Notes: generated by a model not told the origin, from the letters alone. DNA of 39,103 bases from an uncultured Lachnoclostridium sp. (GCA_947369165.1 CANBKJ010000019.1:1-39103), one strand, 5' to 3'. Counted from the first letter of the stretch, positions 8,110-15,437 are shown. Numbers and translations are program-made.

Positions 8110-8628
8110 ATGCAGTTTTTTATATCGGAATATGGAAAAATAGTGTTGGCAGTAGTCGTATCTTTTTTCATTGTATCTGTCGTATTTACGTCCTTTTTGG
8201 CGGGATGGAATCGGGCAGGAGGGGTTTCTGACAGTGTAAAAACAGATTTTTCATCCAATGAAGAAAGGCGTACTTCTCCGGCATTATATGTAAAAGATTT
8301 TAAAGTAAAAAGTGGTGAAAAAGTGGATTTTAAATCGTATCTCTCGGCGTTTGATTTTGACCGGGGAGATCTTTCAAGTTATATTCAGGTGGCAGAGAGG
8401 GATGACAGTGGAAAAGTGGTCACGGCATACCAAAATATACTAGGAGAAGATGCGGAAAAGAGCTGGGGAGCTCCAGGAATCTACCGTTATCTTACCCGCG
8501 TCCAGAGCCCGGTTACTGGTAAGGTGACGGAAAAAGGACTTCTGGTATTGGTTGATTACGGCGATGCAGCAGGAAGTGGGAAAAATTCGTCCTGTGGAAA
8601 TGAGGAAAAATATGAAAATGGTAATTGA
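8110..8628 (+). CDS. E-Y-G membrane protein with extracytoplasmic Ig-like domain
   Basis: 172-residue protein. It begins MQFFISEYGKIVLAVVVS and continues as one hydrophobic helix to residue 33, then a soluble part of about 140 residues. The soluble part (from about residue 55: ALYVKDFKVKSGEKVDF, then YLSAFDFDRGDLSSYI and GAPGIYRYLTRV) resembles a bacterial Ig/cadherin-like beta sandwich of the kind seen in surface proteins. So it combines the same N-terminal helix as the three mini-proteins with a head domain, as a minor pilin or tip subunit would. It has four-gene coupling: one base separates it from the upstream stop, and its 3' end overlaps the next start by 17 nt. Confidence 0.65.
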   Translation: MQFFISEYGKIVLAVVVSFFIVSVVFTSFLAGWNRAGGVSDSVKTDFSSNEERRTSPALYVKDFKVKSGEKVDFKSYLSAFDFDRGDLSSYIQVAERDDSGKVVTAYQNILGEDAEKSWGAPGIYRYLTRVQSPVTGKVTEKGLLVLVDYGDAAGSGKNSSCGNEEKYENGN

Positions 8629-8938
8629 GCATTTTATAACATTTTTGCTTTTGTTGATATTTATATGGATCGGAATTGCATATATTATACAAAATGTATT
8701 GTACTCCAGTGCCAGAGAATTTCATGGAAGCGTAGTGACACAGGTAGAAAACAGTTATTTTGACGCTGATGTCATCGAAGACTGTAAAAAACGGGCGGAA
8801 AAGGCGGGATATGAACTAAAGGTTCAAGTGTACGGGGAGGAAAATAAAAAGGATGCCAAGATCACGCTTGGATTCCGGTATGTCATACCACTGGCAGGAA
8901 TCGTAAAAAAATATGAGATAGAGGGATATTCACGATGA
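8612..8938 (+). CDS. TadE/DUF4320-like pseudopilin candidate
   Basis: 108-residue membrane protein: MKMVIEHFITFLLLLIFIW starts a single N-terminal helix, followed by a polar domain ending FRYVIPLAGIVKKYEIEGYSR. The layout (short cytoplasmic stub, long hydrophobic helix, extracytoplasmic domain with an aromatic-rich strand) matches TadE-type pseudopilins and the uncharacterised DUF4320 group; I name the latter only tentatively. Longer readings begin at 8552 or 8600, but GAGG sits 6 nt before ATG 8612 and the shorter form begins at the helix. It overlaps the previous gene by 17 nt and its stop overlaps the next start (ATGA). Confidence 0.6.
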   Translation: MKMVIEHFITFLLLLIFIWIGIAYIIQNVLYSSAREFHGSVVTQVENSYFDADVIEDCKKRAEKAGYELKVQVYGEENKKDAKITLGFRYVIPLAGIVKKYEIEGYSR

Positions 8939-9336
8939 AATCAGTTATAGTTTCTTCTGTATGTATCAGCACCATCCTTCTGGTGTTGGCGATACATACC
9001 GTAATTGATGGTAAGACGGCAGCTTTGCAGGAATTGGAAGATTCCCTGGCGGTGTCGGTTTCACAGACGATGAAAGAAGTAATGGAACAAAAGAGTTATG
9101 GGATTCAAGATAAGAATGAGTTTATCGCTGCGTTTCTTCAAGCCCTGGTCATGAGGACAAATTCCGATGTGGATATGACCGTGAATGTTATATCTGCTGA
9201 CATGGAGCAGGGACTTATGGATATTGAAGTGACTGAGAAGATCTCTTTTCTAAATATGAAAGAGAAGGAAATTAAAGTGAGGAGAACGGTGATCTTTGAA
9301 AAAAAAGAGCACTCTCACCTGGCTTTGGCTCTGTAG
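8935..9336 (+). CDS. TadE/TadG-like membrane protein, last gene of the operon
   Basis: 133-residue protein with one N-terminal helix (IVSSVCISTILLVLAIHTV) and a soluble region containing SLAVSVSQTMKEVMEQKSYG and a VDMTVNVISADMEQGLMDIEVTEK beta-rich stretch. This resembles the minor pseudopilins TadE/TadG by size and topology, not by a diagnostic motif. ATGA overlap with the preceding gene. The locus ends here: the next gene, at 9400-10713, is convergent, and I see no clear intrinsic terminator in the 63-nt gap. No tadV/cpaA prepilin peptidase follows. Confidence 0.55.
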   Translation: MKSVIVSSVCISTILLVLAIHTVIDGKTAALQELEDSLAVSVSQTMKEVMEQKSYGIQDKNEFIAAFLQALVMRTNSDVDMTVNVISADMEQGLMDIEVTEKISFLNMKEKEIKVRRTVIFEKKEHSHLALAL

Positions 9337-9399
9337 AACTGACGGCCATACCAGGTCAGAAATACTCAAAACAAACGAAAGATATTAAGTTGTTCCAGA

Positions 9400-10713
9400 T
9401 TATTCTTCCTCTTCTTCTGGTTGAGGATGAATCAAAATATGAACCTTGTCAATGCGGTTCTTTTCAGCTTCCAGTACAGTATATACAGCGTAATCATCTT
9501 TTGCACATTCCCCAGGATTTGGGAAATGCTCCAGAAGTTTAATGATGTGGCCGGAAATGGAATCATATTCATCGGATTCTAATGGAATGCCTAAAAGCTC
9601 ATTGACATCATCCAGTGGGGTAGATCCAAGAAGAATGTATTCATTTTCAGAGATATGTTGAATCTCGTCTTCCTCATCTTCATCGTATTCATCACGGATC
9701 TCCCCTACGATCTCTTCGACTAAATCCTCCATTGTGATTAGACCGGAGAGAGCACCATACTCATCCAGAACAATGGTCATAGGAATAGATTCTTTACGCA
9801 TTTCCATAAAGAGTTCCGACACATTTTTGTACTCGTAGGTAATGTGCGCATCCCGGATCAGGTCTTTCAGGGAGAAATCATTTTTGTCCCCTTTGTAGAA
9901 TACAAAATCTTTTAAATTTATGATCCCCACAATGTTGTCTATGGTTTCATCATAGACAGGCATACGTGCAAATTTGCTTTCCGTAAATTCCGAGAGGAGT
10001 TCATCATAAGAGATCGAAAGCTCTACCATACAGATATCCAATCGCGGGATCATGACGTCCTTTGCGATGGAGTCACCAAAATCAACGATATTGGTAATCA
10101 TTTTCCGTTCTTCACTCTCTATGACACCTTCTTCGTGGCTTACGTCCACAAAAGTTCGAAGCTCATCTTCGGTAATTCCTTTTCCGGCTCCACTTGTGTC
10201 CACGCGAAGTATAAAAAGGAAGAATACTACAAACTTGTCAATGACAAAGATAACAGGAGTTAAAAGCTTTGTCAGGAGTAATATGGACCGACTGAAAGCA
10301 AGCGCCATTTTTTCGGCATTGATGGTTGCCATGGTTTTGGGCGAAATTTCACCAAAGATGAGGATCAGGAAAGTCAGTATTCCAGTAGCGATACCGGCGC
10401 CCAGACTGGTATTGTTCTCAAGTCCCATCTGTTTGCAGATGGAAAAGGCAAGAGAAGTTGAAATTGACGATGCCGAAAGGTTTACCACATTGTTGCATAT
10501 AAGGATACAGCTCAGCATTTTTGATGGGTTTTCAAGAAGTTTTAAAACCCTCATCGCAGCCTTGTTCTTTTCATCTGCCAAAGCTCGCATTCTGAGTTTG
10601 TTTGAAGTTGTCAGCGCTGTCTCTGCCGACGAAAAAAAGGCAGATAAAAGCAACAGAATAAATATGATAACAATGTTTAGCACGATAGAATTTGTCGCGT
10701 CACCGGGCTCCAA
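9400..10713 (-). CDS. HlyC/CorC (CNNM) family membrane protein with CBS pair
   Basis: 437-residue member of the CNNM/CorC family, associated with Mg2+ and other divalent cation export in bacteria (for example MpfA). The first 190 residues form the DUF21 transmembrane domain, with four hydrophobic segments and the conserved LILIFGEISPKTMA. Two CBS domains follow (about 205-330; PRLDICMVELS, then GIINLKDFVF and MTIVLDEYGALSGLITMEDLVEEIVGEI). A CorC_HlyC C-terminal domain with GSTPLDDVNELLGI and an acidic tail ends it. The start is TTG at 10713 with GGAG about 9 nt upstream; no ATG gives a full DUF21 domain. Expression is from its own strong promoter (10803-10831). It points toward the Tad operon. 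Confidence 0.92.
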   Translation of the reverse strand: MEPGDATNSIVLNIVIIFILLLLSAFFSSAETALTTSNKLRMRALADEKNKAAMRVLKLLENPSKMLSCILICNNVVNLSASSISTSLAFSICKQMGLENNTSLGAGIATGILTFLILIFGEISPKTMATINAEKMALAFSRSILLLTKLLTPVIFVIDKFVVFFLFILRVDTSGAGKGITEDELRTFVDVSHEEGVIESEERKMITNIVDFGDSIAKDVMIPRLDICMVELSISYDELLSEFTESKFARMPVYDETIDNIVGIINLKDFVFYKGDKNDFSLKDLIRDAHITYEYKNVSELFMEMRKESIPMTIVLDEYGALSGLITMEDLVEEIVGEIRDEYDEDEEDEIQHISENEYILLGSTPLDDVNELLGIPLESDEYDSISGHIIKLLEHFPNPGECAKDDYAVYTVLEAEKNRIDKVHILIHPQPEEEEE

Positions 10714-10754
10714 AAAAAATCACTCCAATCAAAATATAATAATAAGTATAGTGT

Positions 10755-10792
10755 CTCTGATATCAGTGGGTTGCCTTTCGACTCTGATATCA
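10755..10792 (-). other. Repeated palindromic motif in the corC-like leader
   Basis: CTCTGATATCA occurs twice as a direct repeat (10755-10765 and 10782-10792). Because TGATATCA is self-complementary, the two copies can also pair as a hairpin of about 9 bp in the 5' UTR transcribed from the promoter at 10803-10831. It could be a dimer-repressor operator pair just downstream of the start point or an RNA element. I cannot decide between these from sequence. Confidence 0.4.
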
Positions 10793-10802
10793 TCATAGTA
10801 CT

Positions 10803-10831
10803 ATTGTATTGGAAAATACAAGATTTGTCAA
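10803..10831 (-). promoter_or_regulatory. Consensus sigma-A promoter of the CorC-family gene
   Basis: On the minus strand TTGACA (10826-10831) and TACAAT (10803-10808) are separated by exactly 17 bp, near-perfect consensus. It starts 2 nt beyond the stop of the ABC-F gene and gives an 80-90 nt leader before the TTG start at 10713. Confidence 0.8.
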
Positions 10832-10832
10832 A

Positions 10833-12443
10833 TTAACTTAATGATTGACGTTTTCTCGCCATTTCATCGCTGTCCAGATATTCATCATACGTAGTCACCT
10901 TATCAATCATTCCATTCGGAGTGAGTTCAATGATACGGTTTGCTATGGTCTGGATAAACTGATGGTCCTGGGAGGTGAAAAGGACGATTCCAGGGAACTT
11001 AATCAGTCCGTTGTTGACGGAAGTGATGGATTCCATATCCAGATGGTTGGTGGGCTCATCCATAATAAGGGCGTTGGCTCCCATCATCATCATCTTAGAG
11101 AGCATGACTCTCACCTTTTCACCACCGGAGAGAACGTTTACTTTTTTTAACCCATCATCGCCGGAAAACAGCATGCGTCCCAGGAAACCACGGACATAGG
11201 TAGCGTCCTTTTCGGGAGAATATGGCATCAGCCAGTCTACGATGGTATCTGTTCCGGCAAAATCTTTGGTGTTGTCCTTCGGGAAATATGCCTGGCTGGT
11301 AGTGATTCCCCATTTATAATCGCCTTCGTCCGGTTCCATCTCACCGGCAAGGATCTGGAAAAGTGTCGTTGCAGCTATTCCATAGGAGCCTACAAAAGCG
11401 ATCTTATCGTCGTGTCCAACCGTGAAAGACACATTGTCAAGCACTTTTTCTCCATCGATGGTTTTAGAGAGATTTGTCACAGTCAGAACCTCATTTCCGA
11501 TCTCACGGTCCGGTTTAAAATCTACATAAGGATATTTTCTGCTGGATGGACGAAGGGTATCAAGCTCAATTTTTTCCAGGGCTCGTTTACGGGAGGTTGC
11601 CTGTTTGGATTTGGATGCATTGGCACTGAAGCGCTGGATAAATTCCTGAAGTTCTTTAATCTTTTCTTCCTTCTTCTTATTGGCTTCCTTCATCTGTTTG
11701 ATCATAAGCTGGCTGGATTCATACCAGAAATCATAGTTGCCTGCATAAAGCTGCATCTTTGCGTAGTCGATATCCACTGTATGAGTACATACTTTATTAA
11801 GAAAATAACGGTCGTGGGAGACTACGATAATTGTATTTTCAAAATTTATGAGGAATTCTTCCAGCCAACGGATCGCATCCAGATCCAGATGGTTGGTGGG
11901 CTCATCCAGTAAAAGGATGTCTGGGTTACCGAACAGGGCTCTTGCCAGAAGTACTTTGACTTTTTCGCTTCCAGATAACTCACTCATTTGTTTGTAATGG
12001 AGATCTGTTTCGATATTAAGTCCATTGAGAAGAGTGGCGGCATCGGATTCTGCTTCCCAGCCGTTCATCGTGGCAAAGTCTGCCTCCAGTTCGCTGGCGC
12101 GGATACCGTCCTCTTCAGTGAAATCCTCTTTTGCATAAATCGCGTCCTTTTCCTTCATAATATCATAGAGACGCTGATTTCCCATGATGACAGTGTCCAA
12201 GACGATGCAGTCATCGTATTTGAAATGATCCTGTTCCAAAACGGAAAGACGTTCGCCCGGTGTAGTAATGATCTCACCCTGGGTAGGCTCCAGTTCTCCG
12301 GAGAGAATTTTTAAAAAGGTGGATTTGCCGGCGCCATTAGCACCAATGATACCGTAGCAGTTCCCTTCGGTAAATTTTATATTGACTTCTTCAAAAAGCG
12401 CTTTTTTGCCAAAACGCAGTGTTACATTGCTAGCCTGAATCAT
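10833..12443 (-). CDS. ABC-F family ATP-binding protein, YkpA/YbiT type
   Basis: 536-residue soluble protein with two ABC cassettes and no membrane segment, the ABC-F layout. Relatives act on the ribosome (EttA-like translation factors or antibiotic resistance proteins). Cassette 1 has an intact Walker A (GANGAGKST), signature LSGSEKV and Walker B LLLDEPTNHLD. A charged linker (NKKKEEKIKELQEFIQRF) follows. Cassette 2 keeps the signature LSGGEK and Walker B LIMDEPTNHLD, but its Walker A reads GSYGIAATT: Ala358 replaces the catalytic Lys and Ala357 a Gly. I start at ATG 12443, where GGAGG lies 6-7 nt upstream and gives the family N-terminus MIQASNVTLRFG, instead of 12461. A housekeeping translation role is more likely than resistance, but this is inference. 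Confidence 0.88.
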   Translation of the reverse strand: MIQASNVTLRFGKKALFEEVNIKFTEGNCYGIIGANGAGKSTFLKILSGELEPTQGEIITTPGERLSVLEQDHFKYDDCIVLDTVIMGNQRLYDIMKEKDAIYAKEDFTEEDGIRASELEADFATMNGWEAESDAATLLNGLNIETDLHYKQMSELSGSEKVKVLLARALFGNPDILLLDEPTNHLDLDAIRWLEEFLINFENTIIVVSHDRYFLNKVCTHTVDIDYAKMQLYAGNYDFWYESSQLMIKQMKEANKKKEEKIKELQEFIQRFSANASKSKQATSRKRALEKIELDTLRPSSRKYPYVDFKPDREIGNEVLTVTNLSKTIDGEKVLDNVSFTVGHDDKIAFVGSYGIAATTLFQILAGEMEPDEGDYKWGITTSQAYFPKDNTKDFAGTDTIVDWLMPYSPEKDATYVRGFLGRMLFSGDDGLKKVNVLSGGEKVRVMLSKMMMMGANALIMDEPTNHLDMESITSVNNGLIKFPGIVLFTSQDHQFIQTIANRIIELTPNGMIDKVTTYDEYLDSDEMARKRQSLS

Positions 12444-12491
12444 TTTTTTCCTCCATCGCAATTCTTTATATATTTTACATTAACACTCACT

Positions 12492-12519
12492 ATTTTACTA
12501 GAAAACTGTGATTTTGCAA
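12492..12519 (-). promoter_or_regulatory. Sigma-A-type promoter of the ABC-F gene
   Basis: Minus-strand TTGCAA (12514-12519) and TAAAAT (12492-12497) with a 16-bp spacer, about 50 nt before the start codon. Confidence 0.6.
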
Positions 12520-12551
12520 GCGTTTTTATAATATTTGCGATTCTTTTTCAC

Positions 12552-12580
12552 TTGTGATTGCATTTCAACTATGCTAAAAT
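12552..12580 (+). promoter_or_regulatory. Sigma-A-type promoter of the GH13-like gene
   Basis: TTGTGA (12552-12557) and TAAAAT (12575-12580) with a 17-bp spacer, 34 nt before the ATG at 12615. It is divergent from the ABC-F promoter 33 bp away. Confidence 0.6.
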
Positions 12581-12614
12581 AAAGCTGTGGCAGTCAGTAG
12601 AATAACAATTAAGG

Positions 12615-14411
12615 ATGACAGAATGGATGAATGCGATTGAAAATGGACAATTTGCGATAAAAAAAGCGAGTAATGTGAGAGAGGGAGTTTTTCTTTCGGA
12701 ATCCGGGAAAAGTGCTGAGATCACGATCTGGTGCAGGGATGCGAAGTCATGCAGGCTCTGCCTGTATGAAGAAAATAAGCTGCGGCATAAGATACCGATG
12801 TTTTCTATGAAAGAAATGGGGGCACAGGATCTGTTCAGTGTGCGGTTGGAGGGACAGGGATTAGCAGATTTTTTAAATCATTTTGAATATACTTTTGAGG
12901 CAGATCGACGGATTGTAAACGATCCATTTATGCGTGCTGTGGCGGGAAGAGATGTATTTGGTAAAAAACCGGGGAAACTTAGAGGAAGGTTTTCTCTCGA
13001 ATCCTTTGACTGGAGTGGTGAAAACAGAGTTTCTATCCCTTATGAAGACATGATTTTGTACCAGTGTCATTTGCGGGGCTACACGAAGCACAGCAGCTCT
13101 GGTGTGAAACATCCGGGAACCTTTGCCGGGTTTTGTGAAAAGATACCATATATAAAAGAGCTGGGGGTTAATACCATATTATTTCTTCCTCTATATGATT
13201 TCAATGAGCAGATGTATGCAGATGCGAAAAAAATTAATTATTGGGGATATACCGGGGATGCCTGTTATTTTGCCCCCAAAGCCTCTTATGCAGTGGAAGG
13301 TGCAGATGCAGTGCGGGAAATGAAACAGATGATAAAAACACTGCATCAAAATGGCATAAATCTTTTTTTAGACATGCATTTTGTGGATCGCTCTCCTGAA
13401 TTTATACTGAGATGTCTGGTATATTATGTGACAGAATTTCATGTGGATGGTTTTCTTGTCAATTCAGATGTGGTCTCAGAAGAGTGGCTTTTAGCAGATC
13501 CTTTTCTTCGGAATTGTAAATTTTTGAGCGCTGACTGGAAAAGGGCAGAACGGGTAGGCGGTGAGAGGAAGTTAGCCCGGTTTAATGATGAATATATGAC
13601 CGTGGCAAGGCGGTATCTCAAAAGTGACGAGGGGCAGGCGGGAGATTTTTACCAATGTTTCCGTAAGGATGAAAAGGAAATGGGGCGGATTCACTATATC
13701 ACTCAGAAAAATGGATTTACGCTGCGGGATCTGGTTTCTTACGATGTAAAGCACAATGAGGCAAATGGTGAGAGAAATGCAGATGGAACGGAATTTAATT
13801 ACAGTTGGAACTGCGGACAGGAGGGAGTGAGCCGTAAAAGAGTGGTGAACCAGATGCGGCTGCGGCAGACAAAGAATGCATTTTGTATGCTGTTTTTGGG
13901 ACTTGCCACACCGATGCTTTTAGCAGGGGATGAGTTCGGCAGATCCCAGAAAGGAAATAATAATGCCTATTGCCAGGATAATACTTCCACCTGGCTGGAC
14001 TGGAGCCTGCTGGAAAAGAATCAGCAGATTTATAAATTTTGTCACCAGCTGATTCAGTTTCGTAGAGAGCATCCGCTCTATCAGCGCCGTGAGATTCTGA
14101 GCGGGATGGATACGCTGGGAGTAGGGGCACCGGGGGTATCTTGTCATGGGATAGAACCTTGGGAAGCAAATTTTTCTTATTATAGCAGGGAAGTAGGAAT
14201 CTTATTCTACGGGTCTTACTATAGTGGAAAATCCTTATATATTGTTTTTAATTTTCACTGGGATGCTCATGAATTTTATCTTCCGGTGATCAATACGACA
14301 AAAAAATGGAATGTGATCCTGGATACGGATGATGAAAAGCAGAAAAAAAATAATGTGAAAAAATATATGGTCTCACCGCGGTCTGTGGTGGTGTTTGAAA
14401 GTGCGGAATAA
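12615..14411 (+). CDS. GH13 isoamylase/GlgX-like protein lacking catalytic residues
   Basis: 598-residue homologue of glycogen-debranching enzymes: an N-terminal CBM48-like sandwich, a TIM barrel (ILYQCHLRGYTKHSSSG, NYWGYTGDACYFAP) and a C-terminal domain. The match around region IV and after it (GFTLRDLVSYDVKHNEANGE, LLAGDEFGRSQKGNNNAYCQ) is strong. However, all three catalytic carboxylates are absent. Region II reads VDGFLVNSD, so Asn283 replaces the Asp nucleophile and Leu281 the Arg. Region III reads KFLSADWK, so Ala306 replaces the acid/base Glu. Region IV reads ITQKNGF, so Lys365-Asn366 replace His-Asp. Region I keeps Asp253 but has Val-Asp for Asn-His. The frame is intact, so this is a probable pseudoenzyme: a glycogen- or maltodextrin-binding or scaffold role is my inference. 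Confidence 0.85.
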   Translation: MTEWMNAIENGQFAIKKASNVREGVFLSESGKSAEITIWCRDAKSCRLCLYEENKLRHKIPMFSMKEMGAQDLFSVRLEGQGLADFLNHFEYTFEADRRIVNDPFMRAVAGRDVFGKKPGKLRGRFSLESFDWSGENRVSIPYEDMILYQCHLRGYTKHSSSGVKHPGTFAGFCEKIPYIKELGVNTILFLPLYDFNEQMYADAKKINYWGYTGDACYFAPKASYAVEGADAVREMKQMIKTLHQNGINLFLDMHFVDRSPEFILRCLVYYVTEFHVDGFLVNSDVVSEEWLLADPFLRNCKFLSADWKRAERVGGERKLARFNDEYMTVARRYLKSDEGQAGDFYQCFRKDEKEMGRIHYITQKNGFTLRDLVSYDVKHNEANGERNADGTEFNYSWNCGQEGVSRKRVVNQMRLRQTKNAFCMLFLGLATPMLLAGDEFGRSQKGNNNAYCQDNTSTWLDWSLLEKNQQIYKFCHQLIQFRREHPLYQRREILSGMDTLGVGAPGVSCHGIEPWEANFSYYSREVGILFYGSYYSGKSLYIVFNFHWDAHEFYLPVINTTKKWNVILDTDDEKQKKNNVKKYMVSPRSVVVFESAE

Positions 14412-14494
14412 ATGATCAATAAAATGCCTGGCGGATAAACGCTGGCTTCATAGCTTGCCACAGGCAAACCTGCTCTGTAGCAGAGAATTTTTCT

Positions 14495-14539
14495 AAAAAA
14501 GAAAAGCGCCAGATGATTTAGCAAGTTCTGACGCTTTTC
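14495..14539 (-). terminator. Intrinsic terminator, mainly for the Cys-rich gene
   Basis: GAAAAGCG-C-CAGA and TCTG-A-CGCTTTTC form a long stem (14501-14513 with 14527-14539). On the minus strand it is followed by TTTTTT (14500-14495). It probably also stops plus-strand reading from the GH13-like gene. Nothing else is recognisable in the rest of the 188-nt gap. Confidence 0.75.
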
Positions 14540-14599
14540 TCTGTCCGACAGCATGGCCGGACGACTCATTCCGATTCGCGAAGCGTGATGCGCGCGAGA

Positions 14600-14794
14600 T
14601 TACATAAAGTTGTGGTCAGCTGCGATCGGGTCAAACAGATCCAGTTTACAGTGTTTATTTTCTGAGAAATGTTTGCAGGTCGTACAGGAAACCTCCACAT
14701 CACCAGATTTATTTGTACACTTACAGCAGTCTTTTACGGCATAAGAACTGCAGTTTTTTGCTACATTTTTATAGGTTGATTCACTTGCTCTCAT
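14600..14794 (-). CDS. Small cysteine-rich protein
   Basis: 64-residue soluble protein with seven cysteines at positions 15, 23, 24, 26, 37, 40 and 49, including C-C-x-C and C-T-T-C pairs, plus three histidines (42, 48, 61). This is suitable for zinc or iron-sulfur binding. I do not recognise a named family; similar short Cys-rich proteins are common in Clostridia. ATG 14794 is preceded by AAGGAGA at good spacing. It has its own promoter with a palindrome in the spacer, and a strong terminator follows. The tight standalone unit suggests regulated expression, perhaps with metal or redox state (inference). Confidence 0.75.
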   Translation of the reverse strand: MRASESTYKNVAKNCSSYAVKDCCKCTNKSGDVEVSCTTCKHFSENKHCKLDLFDPIAADHNFM

Positions 14795-14817
14795 GGTGTC
14801 TTCTCCTTTCTGTATAT

Positions 14818-14846
14818 ATATTAAGATATGACGTTGATTACGTCAA
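14818..14846 (-). promoter_or_regulatory. Promoter with embedded palindrome for the Cys-rich gene
   Basis: Minus-strand TTGACG (14841-14846) and TAATAT (14818-14823) with a 17-bp spacer. Overlapping the -35 and the spacer is the palindrome TGACGT-TGATT-ACGTCA (14829-14845), placed where a repressor would block polymerase. It lies between the divergent Cys-rich gene and the 14901 gene, so it could control both. Confidence 0.6.
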
Positions 14847-14900
14847 AAATATTGTCTCCAAAAACAACAAATTTATTCGGGATCAAAGAGGTGTGCAGCG

Positions 14901-15350
14901 ATGCAGATATATAAAATAGAAGATGTAAGAGAGTTTATGGCAGTTCTTTTTTTAAAAGAAAATTTTGATAAGTTTTGCGTGGGGACGATGGAGATCAAGA
15001 CCTTTGTCTCTATATCCATCAAGGGGAATCTGTTGAAAGAATGGCTGACAGAGGAAGAGAAGGAAATATACGAAAGAAGAGAATATGTTCCCTGGAAGCT
15101 GTTGCGGCCGTTGGCATTTTCCATGATCAAGGGAGAGCAGACGCCTCAGCTGTTGCGGATTCAGTTTGTTCATTATATGAATAATGGAGATTGTGGTGGG
15201 ATTAGGATACAATATGAAAATAATGAACTACATTGTATCAGCAGCTTTACGCCGGCAAATTTTACCCTGGATAAGAGCAGTGAACAAATGTGGGATGACC
15301 AGTGCTCGGAATTTTTTCATAAAAATGGAATTGTTAGCACTCGGCTTTAA
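14901..15350 (+). CDS. Conserved Clostridia protein, DUF5721-like
   Basis: 149-residue soluble protein with no signal peptide or membrane helix. It opens MQIYKIEDVREFMAVLFLKE and contains a central EEEKEIYERREYVPWKLLRP helix-turn region and the segment FVHYMNNGDCGGIRIQYEN. I believe it belongs to the uncharacterised DUF5721 group of Lachnospiraceae, but without a search this is tentative. The ribosome site is AGAGGTG before ATG 14901. Its last codons overlap the CIRCE operator of the downstream htpG gene, so part of the coding end is under double constraint. Function unknown. Confidence 0.7.
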   Translation: MQIYKIEDVREFMAVLFLKENFDKFCVGTMEIKTFVSISIKGNLLKEWLTEEEKEIYERREYVPWKLLRPLAFSMIKGEQTPQLLRIQFVHYMNNGDCGGIRIQYENNELHCISSFTPANFTLDKSSEQMWDDQCSEFFHKNGIVSTRL

Positions 15351-15360
15351 TGAGTGCTAA
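15334..15360 (+). promoter_or_regulatory. CIRCE element (HrcA operator)
   Basis: Perfect 9-9-9 match to the CIRCE consensus: TTAGCACTC (15334-15342), nine spacer bases, GAGTGCTAA (15352-15360). CIRCE is bound by the heat-shock repressor HrcA. It spans the stop codon of the preceding gene (15348-15350) and ends 7 bp before the -35 box of the htpG promoter, upstream of the promoter and not over the start site. Confidence 0.95.
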
Positions 15361-15367
15361 AAAGTTC

Positions 15368-15396
15368 TTGACATCTTAACTTTTCTGTACTATCAT
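15368..15396 (+). promoter_or_regulatory. Consensus sigma-A promoter of htpG
   Basis: TTGACA (15368-15373) and TATCAT (15391-15396) with a 17-bp spacer, giving a leader of about 35 nt before the ATG at 15438. Confidence 0.8.
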
Positions 15397-15437
15397 TAGT
15401 TTTATACAGAAATTTGCAGAACAGGAGAGTGAAAAAG

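Noticed and set aside
10052-10798. Long plus-strand ORF opposite the CorC-family gene
   Set aside because: It is a shadow frame with no ribosome site; the minus-strand frame has clear DUF21 and CBS motifs.
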